Assembly (NCBI GenBank): GCA_019637355.1
Contig: JAHBVT010000001.1
Location: 2,263,192 to 2,327,191, forward strand
Length of the DNA stretch: 64,000 nt
Direction: 5' to 3'
Origin: Gemmatimonadaceae bacterium
Lineage (GTDB): Bacteria > Gemmatimonadota > Gemmatimonadetes > Gemmatimonadales > Gemmatimonadaceae
A model generated the notes under the pieces. It made no database searches. It saw only the letters and a list, made by a program, of their open reading frames with translations, and was not told the origin of the DNA. Shown piece after piece: positions 7,475 to 16,246 of this stretch (position 1 is the first letter of the stretch; each line of letters begins with the position of its first letter). Position numbers and translations under genes: made by a program.

Positions 7475-9495
7475 CAGACGCCCGCCGTCTCGCGGTGCTG
7501 CGGCGCCAGTTCGGCCACATAGCCGCTCTGCCGGCGTCGTTCGCTCTGCGGCCACATCACGATCAGCCCCCCGATCGCCATCAGCAGGCCGCCGTTCCAG
7601 ACCCAGGCCACCAGCGGATTGAAGTTGATGCGCACCTCGGCGCGGTCGCCGATCGTGCCGGCGAGCACGAGGTACACGTCCTGCCGGCCCTGCGTGAGGA
7701 TGCCGACTTCCGTGGATGGCTGGAAGGTCGGATTGCCGCGCGAATCGAAGTGCTGGCGCTTCTCGCTGGTCAGCGCCGGCTGCGGCCTGCCGTTGACCAC
7801 CGGCAGCAGCGAGACCGCGACGACGTCGCGATTGAGCGCCTTGAACTGCGAGATGCCGTCACTGGTGAAGGTCCAGTCCTGCCCGAACGGGTCCTTCACG
7901 CTGAACGACTCCCCGTCCGCCAGCGTGACGTCGTACTCGGCCTTGAAGGCCATCCCGGCGAATGCCGAGAAGAGGATGACGATGCCGGCGTGCACGATGT
8001 AGCCACCGTAGCGGCGCCGGTTGCGCGCCACGAGGTTCACGAAGGCGACGGCGATGTTCTCGCCGTGCATCTTCGTCCGCGCACCGATGCCTTTGTAGAA
8101 CTCCTGCACGATGGTGCCCGCGACGAAGGCGCCGAGGCCCCAGGCCATCAGCGGGTAGAGCTCGCGGGCCCCGAGCGTCCACAGCGCCGCCGCGGCGACG
8201 ACGCCGACGAAGGCCGGACCGGCGAACTGCCGCTGGATGTTCTGCACCGACGCGCGGCGCCAGGCGATCAGCGGCCCGATGCCCGTCAGCGCCAGCAGCA
8301 GCAGGCCCAGCGGCACGTTCACCGTGTTGAAGAAGCTCTCGCCGACCGTGATCTTCGAGCCACGCACGGCCTCGGAGAGGATCGGGAACAGCGTGCCCCA
8401 GAGCACCGAGAACGCGATGCCGACCAGGACGAGGTTGTTGTAGAGGAAGGCCGCTTCGCGCGAGATCATCGCCTCGAGCTCGGCCTTGGCCTCGAGGTCC
8501 TTGAGCCGGATGCTCACGAGATACGCCGTGGCCAGCAGCGCCAGCACCATAAACCACGCGAACCAGTGCCCGATGCTGCTTTGCGCGAATGAGTGCACGG
8601 ACTGGATGATGCCCGAGCGCGTGATGAACGTGCCGAGGATGCTCAGCAGGAAGGTGCCGACGACGAGGATCACGTTCCACTTGCGCAGCATTCCGCGCTT
8701 TTCCTGGATCATGATCGAATGCAGGAAGGCGGTGCCCGTGAGCCACGGCAGCAGCGAGGCATTCTCCACCGGATCCCACATCCAGTAGCCGCCCCAGCCG
8801 AGTTCCACGTAGGCCCACCACATCCCGAGCAGGATCCCCAGCGTCAGGAACACCCAGGAGATGAGGCTCCACTTGCGCACCGCGCCCAGCCACTCGGCGT
8901 CGAGCCGACGCGTGATGAGCGCACCGATGGCAAAGCCGAAGGGAATCGCCGTCGCGACGTAGCCGAGGTACAGCAGCGGCGGGTGGATGGCCATCGCCGG
9001 GTTCTGCAGCTGCGGGTTGAGACCGCGGCCGTCAGGCGGGATCCACTCGAGGCGCTCGAAGGGATTCGACGCGATGGCCGTGGCCATCACGAAGAAGAGC
9101 AGCACGGCGGCATTGGTGCCGGTGACCCACGGCATCAGCGTGCGGTTCTTGCTGCGGTTGGTGTACGTCGCCGCCGCCGCGTAGCCGGCGAGCACGAGGC
9201 ACCAGAAGAGCATCGAGCCCGCCTGGCCGCCCCAGAACGCCGAGAACTTGTAGACGATCGGCAGGTTCACCGACGTGAACGACGCCACGTAACGCAGGGA
9301 GAAGTCGCTGGTGAGCAGCGCCGTCCAGAGGCCCAGCGAGGCCAACACCACGAAAGCCGTGGTGGCATAGAGGCCGCGCTCGCCGCTGACGATGAGATCC
9401 TGCCGCTTGAGATAGCCGCCCGCGAACGACAGCGTGACGGCCCACAGGCCCATCAGGAGGGCGATCCAGAGGGAGAGCTCCCCGATGAGAACCAC
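7474..9495 (-). CDS. ccmF: Heme lyase CcmF
   Basis: 673 residues, multi-pass inner-membrane protein of the usual length. The periplasmic heme-handling WWD domain is visible as WGGYWMWDPVENASLLPWLTG around residue 240. FWGGQAGSMLFW near 90 and HPPLLYLGY near 173 are also characteristic (the latter contains a conserved His). CcmF joins heme delivered by CcmE to the CxxCH motif of apocytochromes on the outer face of the inner membrane. It starts 6 bases after the ccmE stop and its TGA overlaps the ccmH start. ccmA, ccmB, ccmC and ccmD are not in the window. Confidence 0.95.
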   Translation of the reverse strand: MVLIGELSLWIALLMGLWAVTLSFAGGYLKRQDLIVSGERGLYATTAFVVLASLGLWTALLTSDFSLRYVASFTSVNLPIVYKFSAFWGGQAGSMLFWCLVLAGYAAAATYTNRSKNRTLMPWVTGTNAAVLLFFVMATAIASNPFERLEWIPPDGRGLNPQLQNPAMAIHPPLLYLGYVATAIPFGFAIGALITRRLDAEWLGAVRKWSLISWVFLTLGILLGMWWAYVELGWGGYWMWDPVENASLLPWLTGTAFLHSIMIQEKRGMLRKWNVILVVGTFLLSILGTFITRSGIIQSVHSFAQSSIGHWFAWFMVLALLATAYLVSIRLKDLEAKAELEAMISREAAFLYNNLVLVGIAFSVLWGTLFPILSEAVRGSKITVGESFFNTVNVPLGLLLLALTGIGPLIAWRRASVQNIQRQFAGPAFVGVVAAAALWTLGARELYPLMAWGLGAFVAGTIVQEFYKGIGARTKMHGENIAVAFVNLVARNRRRYGGYIVHAGIVILFSAFAGMAFKAEYDVTLADGESFSVKDPFGQDWTFTSDGISQFKALNRDVVAVSLLPVVNGRPQPALTSEKRQHFDSRGNPTFQPSTEVGILTQGRQDVYLVLAGTIGDRAEVRINFNPLVAWVWNGGLLMAIGGLIVMWPQSERRRQSGYVAELAPQHRETAGV

Positions 9496-9501
9496 GGCGG
9501 A

Positions 9502-9966
9502 CTACTTCTTGTGCGAGTCGGGCATCGGCGCGCCGGCCTTGATGGCCTCGCGCATCGCGTCGTAACCCTCGGGCGCCTCTTCATAGCGCGAGGCGCACTT
9601 GGCCAGCAGCGTCGTCGCCTGGAAGGTGCCGCTCGCATCCAGGCGGCCCTCGACCACGACTTCAACGGAATCCGAGAACGTGTCCGGGATGATGCCGCGA
9701 TAGACCACCGGATACGTGGCGCGCCCGTCCGTCATATCGAAGGCGACCATCCGACCGGAGGAATCGCGCTGCACCGTGCCGGGGACGACGCGCGCACCGA
9801 CCTTCACGCCCGTGCCGATGAGGGTCGGGTCCTGCGCGACCTTGGCCTCGAGTTCGTGCGGCATCAGGAAGTAGATGCCGGTGTCCTTGATGGCCCCGGC
9901 CATCAGGACGGCCGCGGCGCCGAGGACGACGGCCCCACCGAGGAGGAATTTGTTGCGCGGGTGCAT
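9502..9966 (-). CDS. ccmE: Heme chaperone CcmE, CxxxY (Cys-type) variant
   Basis: 154 residues with one N-terminal membrane anchor (FLLGGAVVLGAAAVLMAG) and a periplasmic OB-fold domain. In textbook CcmE the heme is bound through a His in HxxxY. Here the equivalent position reads LLAKCASRY, so Cys124 replaces His and Tyr128 is kept. Such CxxxY forms are known from Desulfovibrio and some archaea. The protein receives heme and hands it to CcmF, encoded next in the operon. The ATG at 9966 was chosen because the membrane segment starts right after it and upstream codons overlap the promoter region. Confidence 0.93.
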   Translation of the reverse strand: MHPRNKFLLGGAVVLGAAAVLMAGAIKDTGIYFLMPHELEAKVAQDPTLIGTGVKVGARVVPGTVQRDSSGRMVAFDMTDGRATYPVVYRGIIPDTFSDSVEVVVEGRLDASGTFQATTLLAKCASRYEEAPEGYDAMREAIKAGAPMPDSHKK

Positions 9967-9999
9967 CGGGTGACTCCGAAAGTCAGGTGTACCCGATAC

Positions 10000-10005
10000 A
10001 ATATA
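10000..10005 (-). promoter_or_regulatory. Candidate -10 box (TATATT) for the ccm operon
   Basis: TATATT on the minus strand sits 33 bases upstream of the ccmE ATG in a short AT-rich island that is unusual for this genome. A convincing -35 was not found. Confidence 0.3.
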
Positions 10006-10024
10006 GCTGAGTCGCTTCCCGGCG

Positions 10025-10723
10025 TTAGCGGCCCAAACGCCGGGAGAGTCCAACGGTGAGAAGGAGGTCCTGATACGCGGTCTCGGAGTAAGAGGCGATG
10101 CTCTCCAGCGTGGGGTCAGTCAGCTCGTGCCTGGACGGCATATAGCGGTACCCTCCGTGCAATCTCAGAGCCATCCGCTGGGTGACGTCCAACTCAACCC
10201 CGACTGCACCAAGCGCACCGACGACCAACGGGGACTTGACCTGGTATTGGTTCGGTGGCGTGAATGCCCGATCGTTGGTCGTGGCATCGCCACTCAAGTA
10301 CAGAAACTCCGGTCCGAACCCAGCGTAGACGCGTAGCTTTGGAGCCACCGGCATCGTCGCTTTGGCGAGGACGGCAAGGCCATAGATCTCACTATTGTTG
10401 CACTTGCATTCCCGCTCGCTTCCGTTATCACGGACGATGGGGCGCCTCGCGAAGTTTGCGCTGAGCTGCGCCGAGAAATCGAGCCAGCCGGCACGATCAA
10501 GCTCGACCAGGATGCCGTAGGTCGAACCCGCTTCAAACCGATGGGAGTATGCTGATGAGTCGAAGCCTGCAGGCGTCGGATTTTGAACCCATACGAGAAG
10601 CTCTCCGGCCTGTGGAGTCGTGCGGCCGACGATAGGCGTGAGAAGAACGCGCTGAGCGGCCACCGAATCAGACATTCCGGCGAGCAAGATCCAGCACAGT
10701 AGAAGTTTGCATCCAAATCGCAT
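10025..10723 (-). CDS. Outer-membrane beta-barrel protein, function unknown
   Basis: 232 residues. MRFGCKLLLCWILLAGMSDSVAAQ is a signal peptide cut after VAAQ. The rest alternates hydrophobic and polar residues in 10-12 residue strands and ends in LLLTVGLSRRLGR, as expected for an 8-stranded OmpA/OmpX-like barrel. A CKCNN patch near residue 105 is an oddity in a mid-protein loop. Base composition is less GC-rich than the ccm genes, which together with its place beside the IS element suggests it belongs to the accessory island. No substrate can be assigned. Confidence 0.65.
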   Translation of the reverse strand: MRFGCKLLLCWILLAGMSDSVAAQRVLLTPIVGRTTPQAGELLVWVQNPTPAGFDSSAYSHRFEAGSTYGILVELDRAGWLDFSAQLSANFARRPIVRDNGSERECKCNNSEIYGLAVLAKATMPVAPKLRVYAGFGPEFLYLSGDATTNDRAFTPPNQYQVKSPLVVGALGAVGVELDVTQRMALRLHGGYRYMPSRHELTDPTLESIASYSETAYQDLLLTVGLSRRLGR

Positions 10724-10793
10724 CTATCCTCCCGGGGTGTACAGAGACGGGTTGGTTTCACAAGCGACGTGTTATTGAAGATCTCAGTTGCGG

Positions 10794-11271
10794 TTACGGC
10801 GAGCCGCCGGCCTGCTTTCGCAACGGATCGCTGAGCCGGTCAGCATCTTCGTCCGTCCGAATGACGCGCGGAGTCAAAAAGACAAACAACTCAGTCTCAA
10901 TCGTCTGGCGCGAAGCGCGACCGAAGAAGCCTCCGAGTAGCGGAATTGATGAGAGGATGGGGAGTCCCCCTTGGCGAGATTCGCGCTGCCGGTCGGTCAG
11001 CCCCCCGAGCGCAACCGTTTGGCCGTCACGCACCAGCAGCTGCGTCCGGACGCTCCTTGTGGCGATCACAGGCGCATCAAACGCGAGCTCGGACGTAGCG
11101 GTCGAGACTTCCTGTGTCACTTCGAGTTGCACGGACCCATCGGCCGATATCGTCGGGCGAACCATCAACTTAGTACCGACATCTCGGTACTGCACGATCT
11201 GGTCGCGGGTCGCACCGTCGGTCGGCAGCGACCGCTGAACCTGTACGAAGGGTCGTTGGCTGCCGACGACA
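10794..11271 (-). pseudogene. C-terminal fragment of a type II/IV secretin, cut by the IS element
   Basis: Reading leftward from the IS border, about 158 codons encode the secretin channel core: YRDVGTKLMVRPTIS, VQLEVTQEVS, the RSVRTQLLVRDGQTVALGGL strand and LPILSSIPLLGGFFG, ending ELFVFLTPRVIRTDEDA before the stop. These are the hallmarks of GspD/PilQ outer-membrane gates. The N-terminal periplasmic domains, signal peptide and start codon are missing. Sequence on the far side of the IS does not continue the gene, so this is a stump left by a deletion. The apparent in-frame start lies inside the IS and would give a nonsense N-terminus. Confidence 0.85.
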
Positions 11272-11300
11272 TGAATCGGCCCGGGTTTGCCGGAGGCTCC
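11272..11300 (+). repeat. Left terminal inverted repeat of the IS3-family element
   Basis: Begins TGAATCGGCCCGGGTTTG. It pairs with the reverse complement of 12549-12577 with mismatches at positions 15, 18 and 25 (and at 29). Confidence 0.9.
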
Positions 11301-11321
11301 ACATCGTGAGAGGTTGGAGCC

Positions 11322-12547
<1,226 letters not shown>

Positions 12548-12548
12548 C

Positions 12549-12577
12549 CGAGTCTCCGGGAATCCCGGGCCGATTCA
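12549..12577 (-). repeat. Right terminal inverted repeat of the IS3-family element
   Basis: Reverse complement reads TGAATCGGCCCGGGATTC and matches the left end at 25 of 28 positions. It lies just past the orfB stop. Confidence 0.9.
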
Positions 12578-12976
12578 TGCAGGATAATGACGGGCTTCAT
12601 TGTTCGTGAGATTGGTCGGCCATCGATGAACAGGCCCGAACTGGCCAACATACCACAGAGCCCCGACCGTAGCGCGTTTCATCAGATGGGCGGCGAGACG
12701 GACAATGTGAAATACCTGTCTGCCGATGGCCATCACGAATCGGTGCGCCGAAACGGAGAAGAGGTAACCGGCGAGAACGCGGCGACGTACAACTACGGAA
12801 CGAATCCCGTAAGCCATACGGTGCTCGACATTGTGCCGTGGGTTGCGGTGGGCACGCAATCGCCGGGTGACAAGTCGACCGTGCTCAGCCGGCTAAAGGC
12901 GGTCGTTACCACTGTCGTAAAGCCGTGCGTTCAAGATTCGGGCGCGGATATGGGAGGGAGGGCTGTATGTCAGTAA
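12578..12976 (+). pseudogene. Truncated remnant resembling the tail of a polymorphic/Rhs-type toxin protein
   Basis: The frame has an ATG at 12587 but begins abruptly at the IS border, so it is probably the 3' part of a longer gene. The central segment KYLSADGHHESVRRNGEEVTGENAATYNYG followed by SHTVLDIVPWVAVGTQSPGDKSTVLSRL resembles the C-terminal block that follows RHS or other polymorphic-toxin repeats, recognised here by pattern only (GTYNY-like motif, then His, Asp and Pro-Trp/Tyr, then a hydrophobic end). The last residues after VVK look like read-through of a degraded end. Its last 10 bases overlap the lipoprotein start. Confidence 0.4.
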
Positions 12977-13497
12977 TGCGCCGGATCGCGATGCCGAATG
13001 CGCTCAGCGCGCTTCTGCCGCTAGCGTTGCTTGCCGCATGCGACAAGGCAACGCACGTGATTCACCGCTTCTCCTCGGAACAAATCCGAGTCGCACCGCA
13101 GCTTGAACTCAGGGTCGAGGGATTCGGCACGTGGACGTCACTACGGACCGGCGACTCCGTCGTCTTCGTCAGCGGATCTCCGTACGTGATCGAGGTTCGC
13201 GTCCGTGGGTCGGTCGAAGAGGTACACCTCACATCGTTGGTAATCACAGACACGACCTCCGGCGACTCCGTGGTGATCGGGCGTTGGGATACCGATGCCA
13301 TGGACTGGTCGGACTCCGCGCGGGTCTTCGCACTGCGAGACGGCGTGGATCTTCCGCCTGGCGCGAAAACCATCCACGGCGTGATTCGCGTTGGCGCACT
13401 GGCCGACACGTCGAGTCACAGCTTCAGCGGCGTGCTAAGATACGATGTGCGCGCCGAGCGGCGAAGCCGCGTGCTCGAACGAATGCGTGGAATCTAG
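12967..13497 (+). CDS. Small lipoprotein, possible integron-type cassette gene
   Basis: 176 residues. MSVMRRIAMPNALSALLPLALLAAC gives a signal peptide with lipobox LLAAC, so the mature protein begins at Cys and is anchored to a membrane. The body is beta-rich (LELRVEGFGTWTSLRTGDSVVFVSG ... HSFSGVLRYDVRAE) with no family recognised. The ATG at 12967 has GGGAGGGAGGGC just upstream; a second ATG at 12976 is possible. Composition is less GC-rich than core genes. An attC-like site begins 107 bases after the stop in the orientation expected for a cassette. Confidence 0.65.
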   Translation: MSVMRRIAMPNALSALLPLALLAACDKATHVIHRFSSEQIRVAPQLELRVEGFGTWTSLRTGDSVVFVSGSPYVIEVRVRGSVEEVHLTSLVITDTTSGDSVVIGRWDTDAMDWSDSARVFALRDGVDLPPGAKTIHGVIRVGALADTSSHSFSGVLRYDVRAERRSRVLERMRGI

Positions 13498-13603
13498 GTG
13501 GTTGCTGAGCGTCGATGGAGTTGACACGGTAGGCGTCCCGCAGGCTGGGGCTAATTTCGGCACTCTGAATCGACCCGGGCGCACCGGACGCTCGTTACTT
13601 GGT

Positions 13604-13664
13604 GCCTAACCCCCACGTTCTGCTGCAGCGGCGCAGCCGCTGTCAGCAGCAACGGTGGTTAGGC
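13604..13664 (+). other. attC-like integron recombination site
   Basis: A 61-base imperfect palindrome starts GCCTAAC (RYYYAAC) and ends GTTAGGC (GTTRRRY), the two consensus core sites of an attC. Between them the arms CTGCTGCAGCGGC and GCCGCTGTCAGCAG fold into a hairpin with mismatches. Length and symmetry are in the normal attC range. No integrase gene and no second attC were found nearby, so this may be a lone relic of a cassette. Confidence 0.6.
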
Positions 13665-13677
13665 TTGGGATGAGCTG

Positions 13678-13729
13678 AACACGATGCAGCCGCCGCCCAA
13701 CCCCTCGAAGGGTCGGGCGGCGTCGTGTT
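13678..13729. terminator. Long hairpin, probable terminator for the PIN-toxin operon
   Basis: Nested inverted repeats AACACGA/TCGTGTT (outer) and CGCCGCCC/GGGCGGCG (inner) with a short loop containing TCGA. It lies 30 bases past the stop of the minus-strand PIN gene. No strong U-tract is present. Confidence 0.5.
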
Positions 13730-13758
13730 TGGCGCGCGGTCGTGGCGGGTGCCGTCGG

Positions 13759-14238
13759 CTACGCGCTGCGGTGCGCGAACACCCAGCGATTCGCGCGGAT
13801 GAAGTCGAGCGGCTTGATCGCGCGGAGGCCGAAGTGCCGGCAGACCGTCGGGATCTTCGGCCGGTCCGTCGTGCCGTCGTCGTTCTCGCCCGTGACGACG
13901 ACGGTGCCCTGCGTGCGCGCCAGCGCGATCACGAAGGGGTCGGCGCCGGAGCGGCCCTTCCGCGTGTCGATGAGCTTCGGGAACGCGCCCAGGATCTCGG
14001 CGACGGCGGTCTGCTGCGCCGCGTCGAGGTCGACGAAGAGGCCGCGCTGCTTCTTGGCCCACTTGAGCAGCGCGTCGTCCTTCTTCGCGATCTCAACGCG
14101 CACCTCCTCCGCGGCGACGAACCGCCCGGCCGCGATGCCTTCCTCGATGGCCTGCCACAGCTGGGGGAAGACGTCCGGCGGATAGCTCCGGTTCCACGCA
14201 TCCAGGAGGGCGCTGGTGTCCAGGCAGTAGCGCGTCAC
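13759..14238 (-). CDS. PIN-domain toxin (DUF4411-like)
   Basis: 159 residues. MTRYCLDTSALLDAW begins with the first conserved Asp of the PIN RNase fold. Acidic positions follow in AAEEVRVEI (about 45) and GADPFVIALARTQG (about 100, second metal-binding Asp). KIPTVCRHFGLRAIKPLDFIR near the C-terminus fits the DUF4411 subgroup. PIN toxins cut RNA and are held in check by a partner protein. Here the start overlaps the stop of the XRE/M78 gene (ATGA), the standard layout of this antitoxin-toxin pair. A long hairpin follows the gene. Confidence 0.88.
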   Translation of the reverse strand: MTRYCLDTSALLDAWNRSYPPDVFPQLWQAIEEGIAAGRFVAAEEVRVEIAKKDDALLKWAKKQRGLFVDLDAAQQTAVAEILGAFPKLIDTRKGRSGADPFVIALARTQGTVVVTGENDDGTTDRPKIPTVCRHFGLRAIKPLDFIRANRWVFAHRSA

Positions 14239-15422
14239 GCGGACTCGGCGAGGTCTTCTTTTCGCAGCGCGGTCCGGATCTGCTCGACCTGCGGCATCTT
14301 GACGCGCAGGTATTCGGTCAGGTCCGCGCTCGAGATGCGCTGCTCGTCATAGGCGCCCAGTGCGAGGCGCGCGAAGCGGCGGCCCGCCCAGCCCAGCGCA
14401 CGCCGGAAGTACGGCACGGGCCCGCCCTTCGGTTTGTCCCGCTCCCAGGCCTTCACGAAGGCAGCGTGCCGGGTGCTGTAGAGCGCGGCCGGATAGCGCC
14501 CGGCCTGCACCAAGGCCCGCAGCGCGGCATCCGTGCTGATCGCGTACCGATCGGCGAGCAACCGCAGCGTCGCGTCCGCCCACTCGCGCTCCGCCGTAAG
14601 GTCGAGGGCGACGAGGCTTTCCGCGAGCGAGTCGCGGGGCACGAGCAGCGCGCCGGCCACGCGATTGCAATAGACCTCGACGCGGTCCGTCTCACCGGTC
14701 GCGGCGGCATTGTCGTGCAGGTCGCACACGCCACTCGATCGGACGGCGACGTGCGCGAGCTCGTGCATCAGCGTGAAGATGCGCCCGCGCGGGCTCTCCT
14801 TGGAGTTGAGGGCGACGACCGGCAGCGGGAAGTGCGCGAGCGAGAACCCGCGGGCCTCGCCCATCGGCAGATTCTCGGTCTGGAACACGAGCACGCCGAC
14901 GCGCTCAACCGCGCGCTTCCATCCGTTCAGCGCGACGTACTGGTCGGTCCACGCGAACTGCTCGGCGAGCGACACGCCGAGCGCGGCGCGCAGCGCGTCG
15001 GCGACGGCGAGCGGGTCCTGGGACAACGCAGCGGTGACCGGGAACGGCGGAGGCTCCTCCCCGAGACTGGCGGCGAGTTCCAGCGCGGCCTCGCGCCGCT
15101 GCTGCGCGCGCCGCGTCTCGAGCGCAAGCCGCGGGGTCTCGAGGGTGCGTCGCTTACCCTCGACGGTGCGGAAGTCGCGCAGCGGTGTGAAGCCCTGCGG
15201 CGGCTCAGGCAGGTAAAAGACGGCCAGCGGGCGCTTGTACAGCGTTGCCATCTTGCGCAGCTGCGCGAGCGAGAGCGGCTTGTTCCCCGTCTCCCACGCC
15301 TCGATCGCGGCCGCTCCCACCTTCAGGCGCTTCGCGGCGGTCGCGACATCGAAGCCCGCCGTCGTCCGCGCCCAATGCACGAGCGCGGGCGTGACGAGCG
15401 CAGGAAGACGTCCAGAAGCCAC
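14235..15422 (-). CDS. XRE-type regulator fused to ImmA/IrrE (M78) metallopeptidase, antitoxin partner
   Basis: 395 residues, GTG start. The N-terminal XRE helix-turn-helix spans about 15-65 (LKVGAAAIEAWETGNKPLSLAQLRKMATLYKRP). The C-terminal half is an ImmA/IrrE peptidase with HELAH (HExxH zinc site) near residue 220 and the third ligand region VEVYCNRVAGALLVP. Fusions of this kind pair with PIN/DUF4411 toxins in type II-like modules and presumably repress the operon and bind the toxin. The long C-terminal extension is normal for the group. A TATCTT sequence 53 bases upstream on the minus strand may be the -10. Confidence 0.9.
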   Translation of the reverse strand: MASGRLPALVTPALVHWARTTAGFDVATAAKRLKVGAAAIEAWETGNKPLSLAQLRKMATLYKRPLAVFYLPEPPQGFTPLRDFRTVEGKRRTLETPRLALETRRAQQRREAALELAASLGEEPPPFPVTAALSQDPLAVADALRAALGVSLAEQFAWTDQYVALNGWKRAVERVGVLVFQTENLPMGEARGFSLAHFPLPVVALNSKESPRGRIFTLMHELAHVAVRSSGVCDLHDNAAATGETDRVEVYCNRVAGALLVPRDSLAESLVALDLTAEREWADATLRLLADRYAISTDAALRALVQAGRYPAALYSTRHAAFVKAWERDKPKGGPVPYFRRALGWAGRRFARLALGAYDEQRISSADLTEYLRVKMPQVEQIRTALRKEDLAESA

Positions 15423-15472
15423 GGGCGGAGGTGGTGGTGGGTCGGAGCGAGAGGGGGGAGCGAGGCGTACGG

Positions 15473-15643
15473 CTAAGATACACCGCGTCGCACGCGGAGC
15501 GAGCCGTCAGCTCGCGCGTCGCGGCCTTCGTCGTACTCAGTCACGGGGCGCGAGACGCCCACCTCGGCAGCGAGGGCCTCCTGCGAGAGGCCGCGGCCCT
15601 TGCGGGTCGCGGCCAGCCGCGCGCTTGACTGTGCTGTACCCAT
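15473..15643 (-). pseudogene. Decayed small XRE-family HTH gene
   Basis: From the ATG at 15643 the peptide RLAATRKGRGLSQEALAAEVGVSR matches the first three helices of an XRE/Cro repressor. The following expected recognition helix and TGR/NGR turn are lost: the frame drifts into Arg/Asp-rich sequence and stops after 56 codons. This looks like a frameshifted relic, probably of another antitoxin-type regulator in the same island. Confidence 0.45.
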
Positions 15644-15700
15644 ATGGTGCAAACAGCGTGCACGACCGCAAGGCGTGATCCCGGCGTCTGAACCTCTTGA

Positions 15701-15910
15701 ACAGGATGTGCCTATGGTCCGGGTCCCGACGCGGAGTTGGAGCGGCTGAGGCGCGAGACCGATTCGATCGCGCCGGTGCAGGCGCACGGTGACTACTATC
15801 ACGAGAACCGTAAGGCGAGCTCCGACGCGTCGCTGATGTCGAGAATCGATGCCTTCGAGGCACTGAAGAAACGCCAGAAGGCACTACTTTCTCCTCAGGT
15901 TCAGCAGTAG
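15701..15910 (+). pseudogene. C-terminal remnant of an unidentified gene
   Basis: An open stretch of 69 codons without a usable start encodes ELERLRRETDSIAP ... DYYHENRKASSDASLMSRIDAF ... LKKRQKALLSPQVQQ and then stops. The charge pattern and helix-like periodicity look like real protein rather than shadow sequence, but the 5' part is missing. It lies between the decayed HTH gene and the DUF2279 gene and marks the right border of the accessory island. Confidence 0.3.
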
Positions 15911-15916
15911 CGGCGG

Positions 15917-16246
15917 CTACCGCCGGAGCTGCCGCACGACCACCGCCGCGCTCCCCCCGCCCGCCACGTCCGCCGCGAGGTCCCGCCACGAGAAGAACCG
16001 CCCGTCGGCGCGGTCATACAGCTCCTTCGCCACCCCGACGCTCAGCGTGAGCCCCGCCGCCGTCCAGGCCGCATCCCGGTAGCTCAGCCCGGCCGACCGG
16101 CCCAGCGCGTGCCCGCCGGCTTGAATCGCCGCTGACCCCACGAAGTGGTACAGCTTGTCCTTGCCGAACCACGGGTCCTCGCGCGGTCGCTCCGGTGGCG
16201 CGCCGAACTTCCCAGACCAGAGGACGAACACCAGCGCGAACTTCAT
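15917..16246 (-). CDS. DUF2279 (YfiM-like) protein
   Basis: 109 residues. A short hydrophobic N-terminus (MKFALVFVLWSG) precedes DPWFGKDKLYHFVGSAAIQ, the DUF2279 signature (D-W-x-x-DK-x-x-HF), then a Gly/Ala-rich membrane-associated helix, a conserved GVAKELYD and a terminal Asp/Gly region. Function is unknown; members are small envelope proteins. The ATG at 16246 overlaps the glpK stop (ATGA), so the two are translationally coupled, although a functional tie to glycerol use is not obvious. Confidence 0.8.
   Translation of the reverse strand: MKFALVFVLWSGKFGAPPERPREDPWFGKDKLYHFVGSAAIQAGGHALGRSAGLSYRDAAWTAAGLTLSVGVAKELYDRADGRFFSWRDLAADVAGGGSAAVVVRQLRR

Noticed and set aside
8593-10059. Open plus-strand frame of 488 codons across ccmE/ccmF
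   Set aside because: His/Arg/Glu-rich antisense frame without domain or start context.
12575-12859. Minus-strand frame of 94 codons next to the IS
   Set aside because: Its His/Arg-rich translation lacks any pattern, whereas the plus-strand frame over the same bases resembles a protein family.
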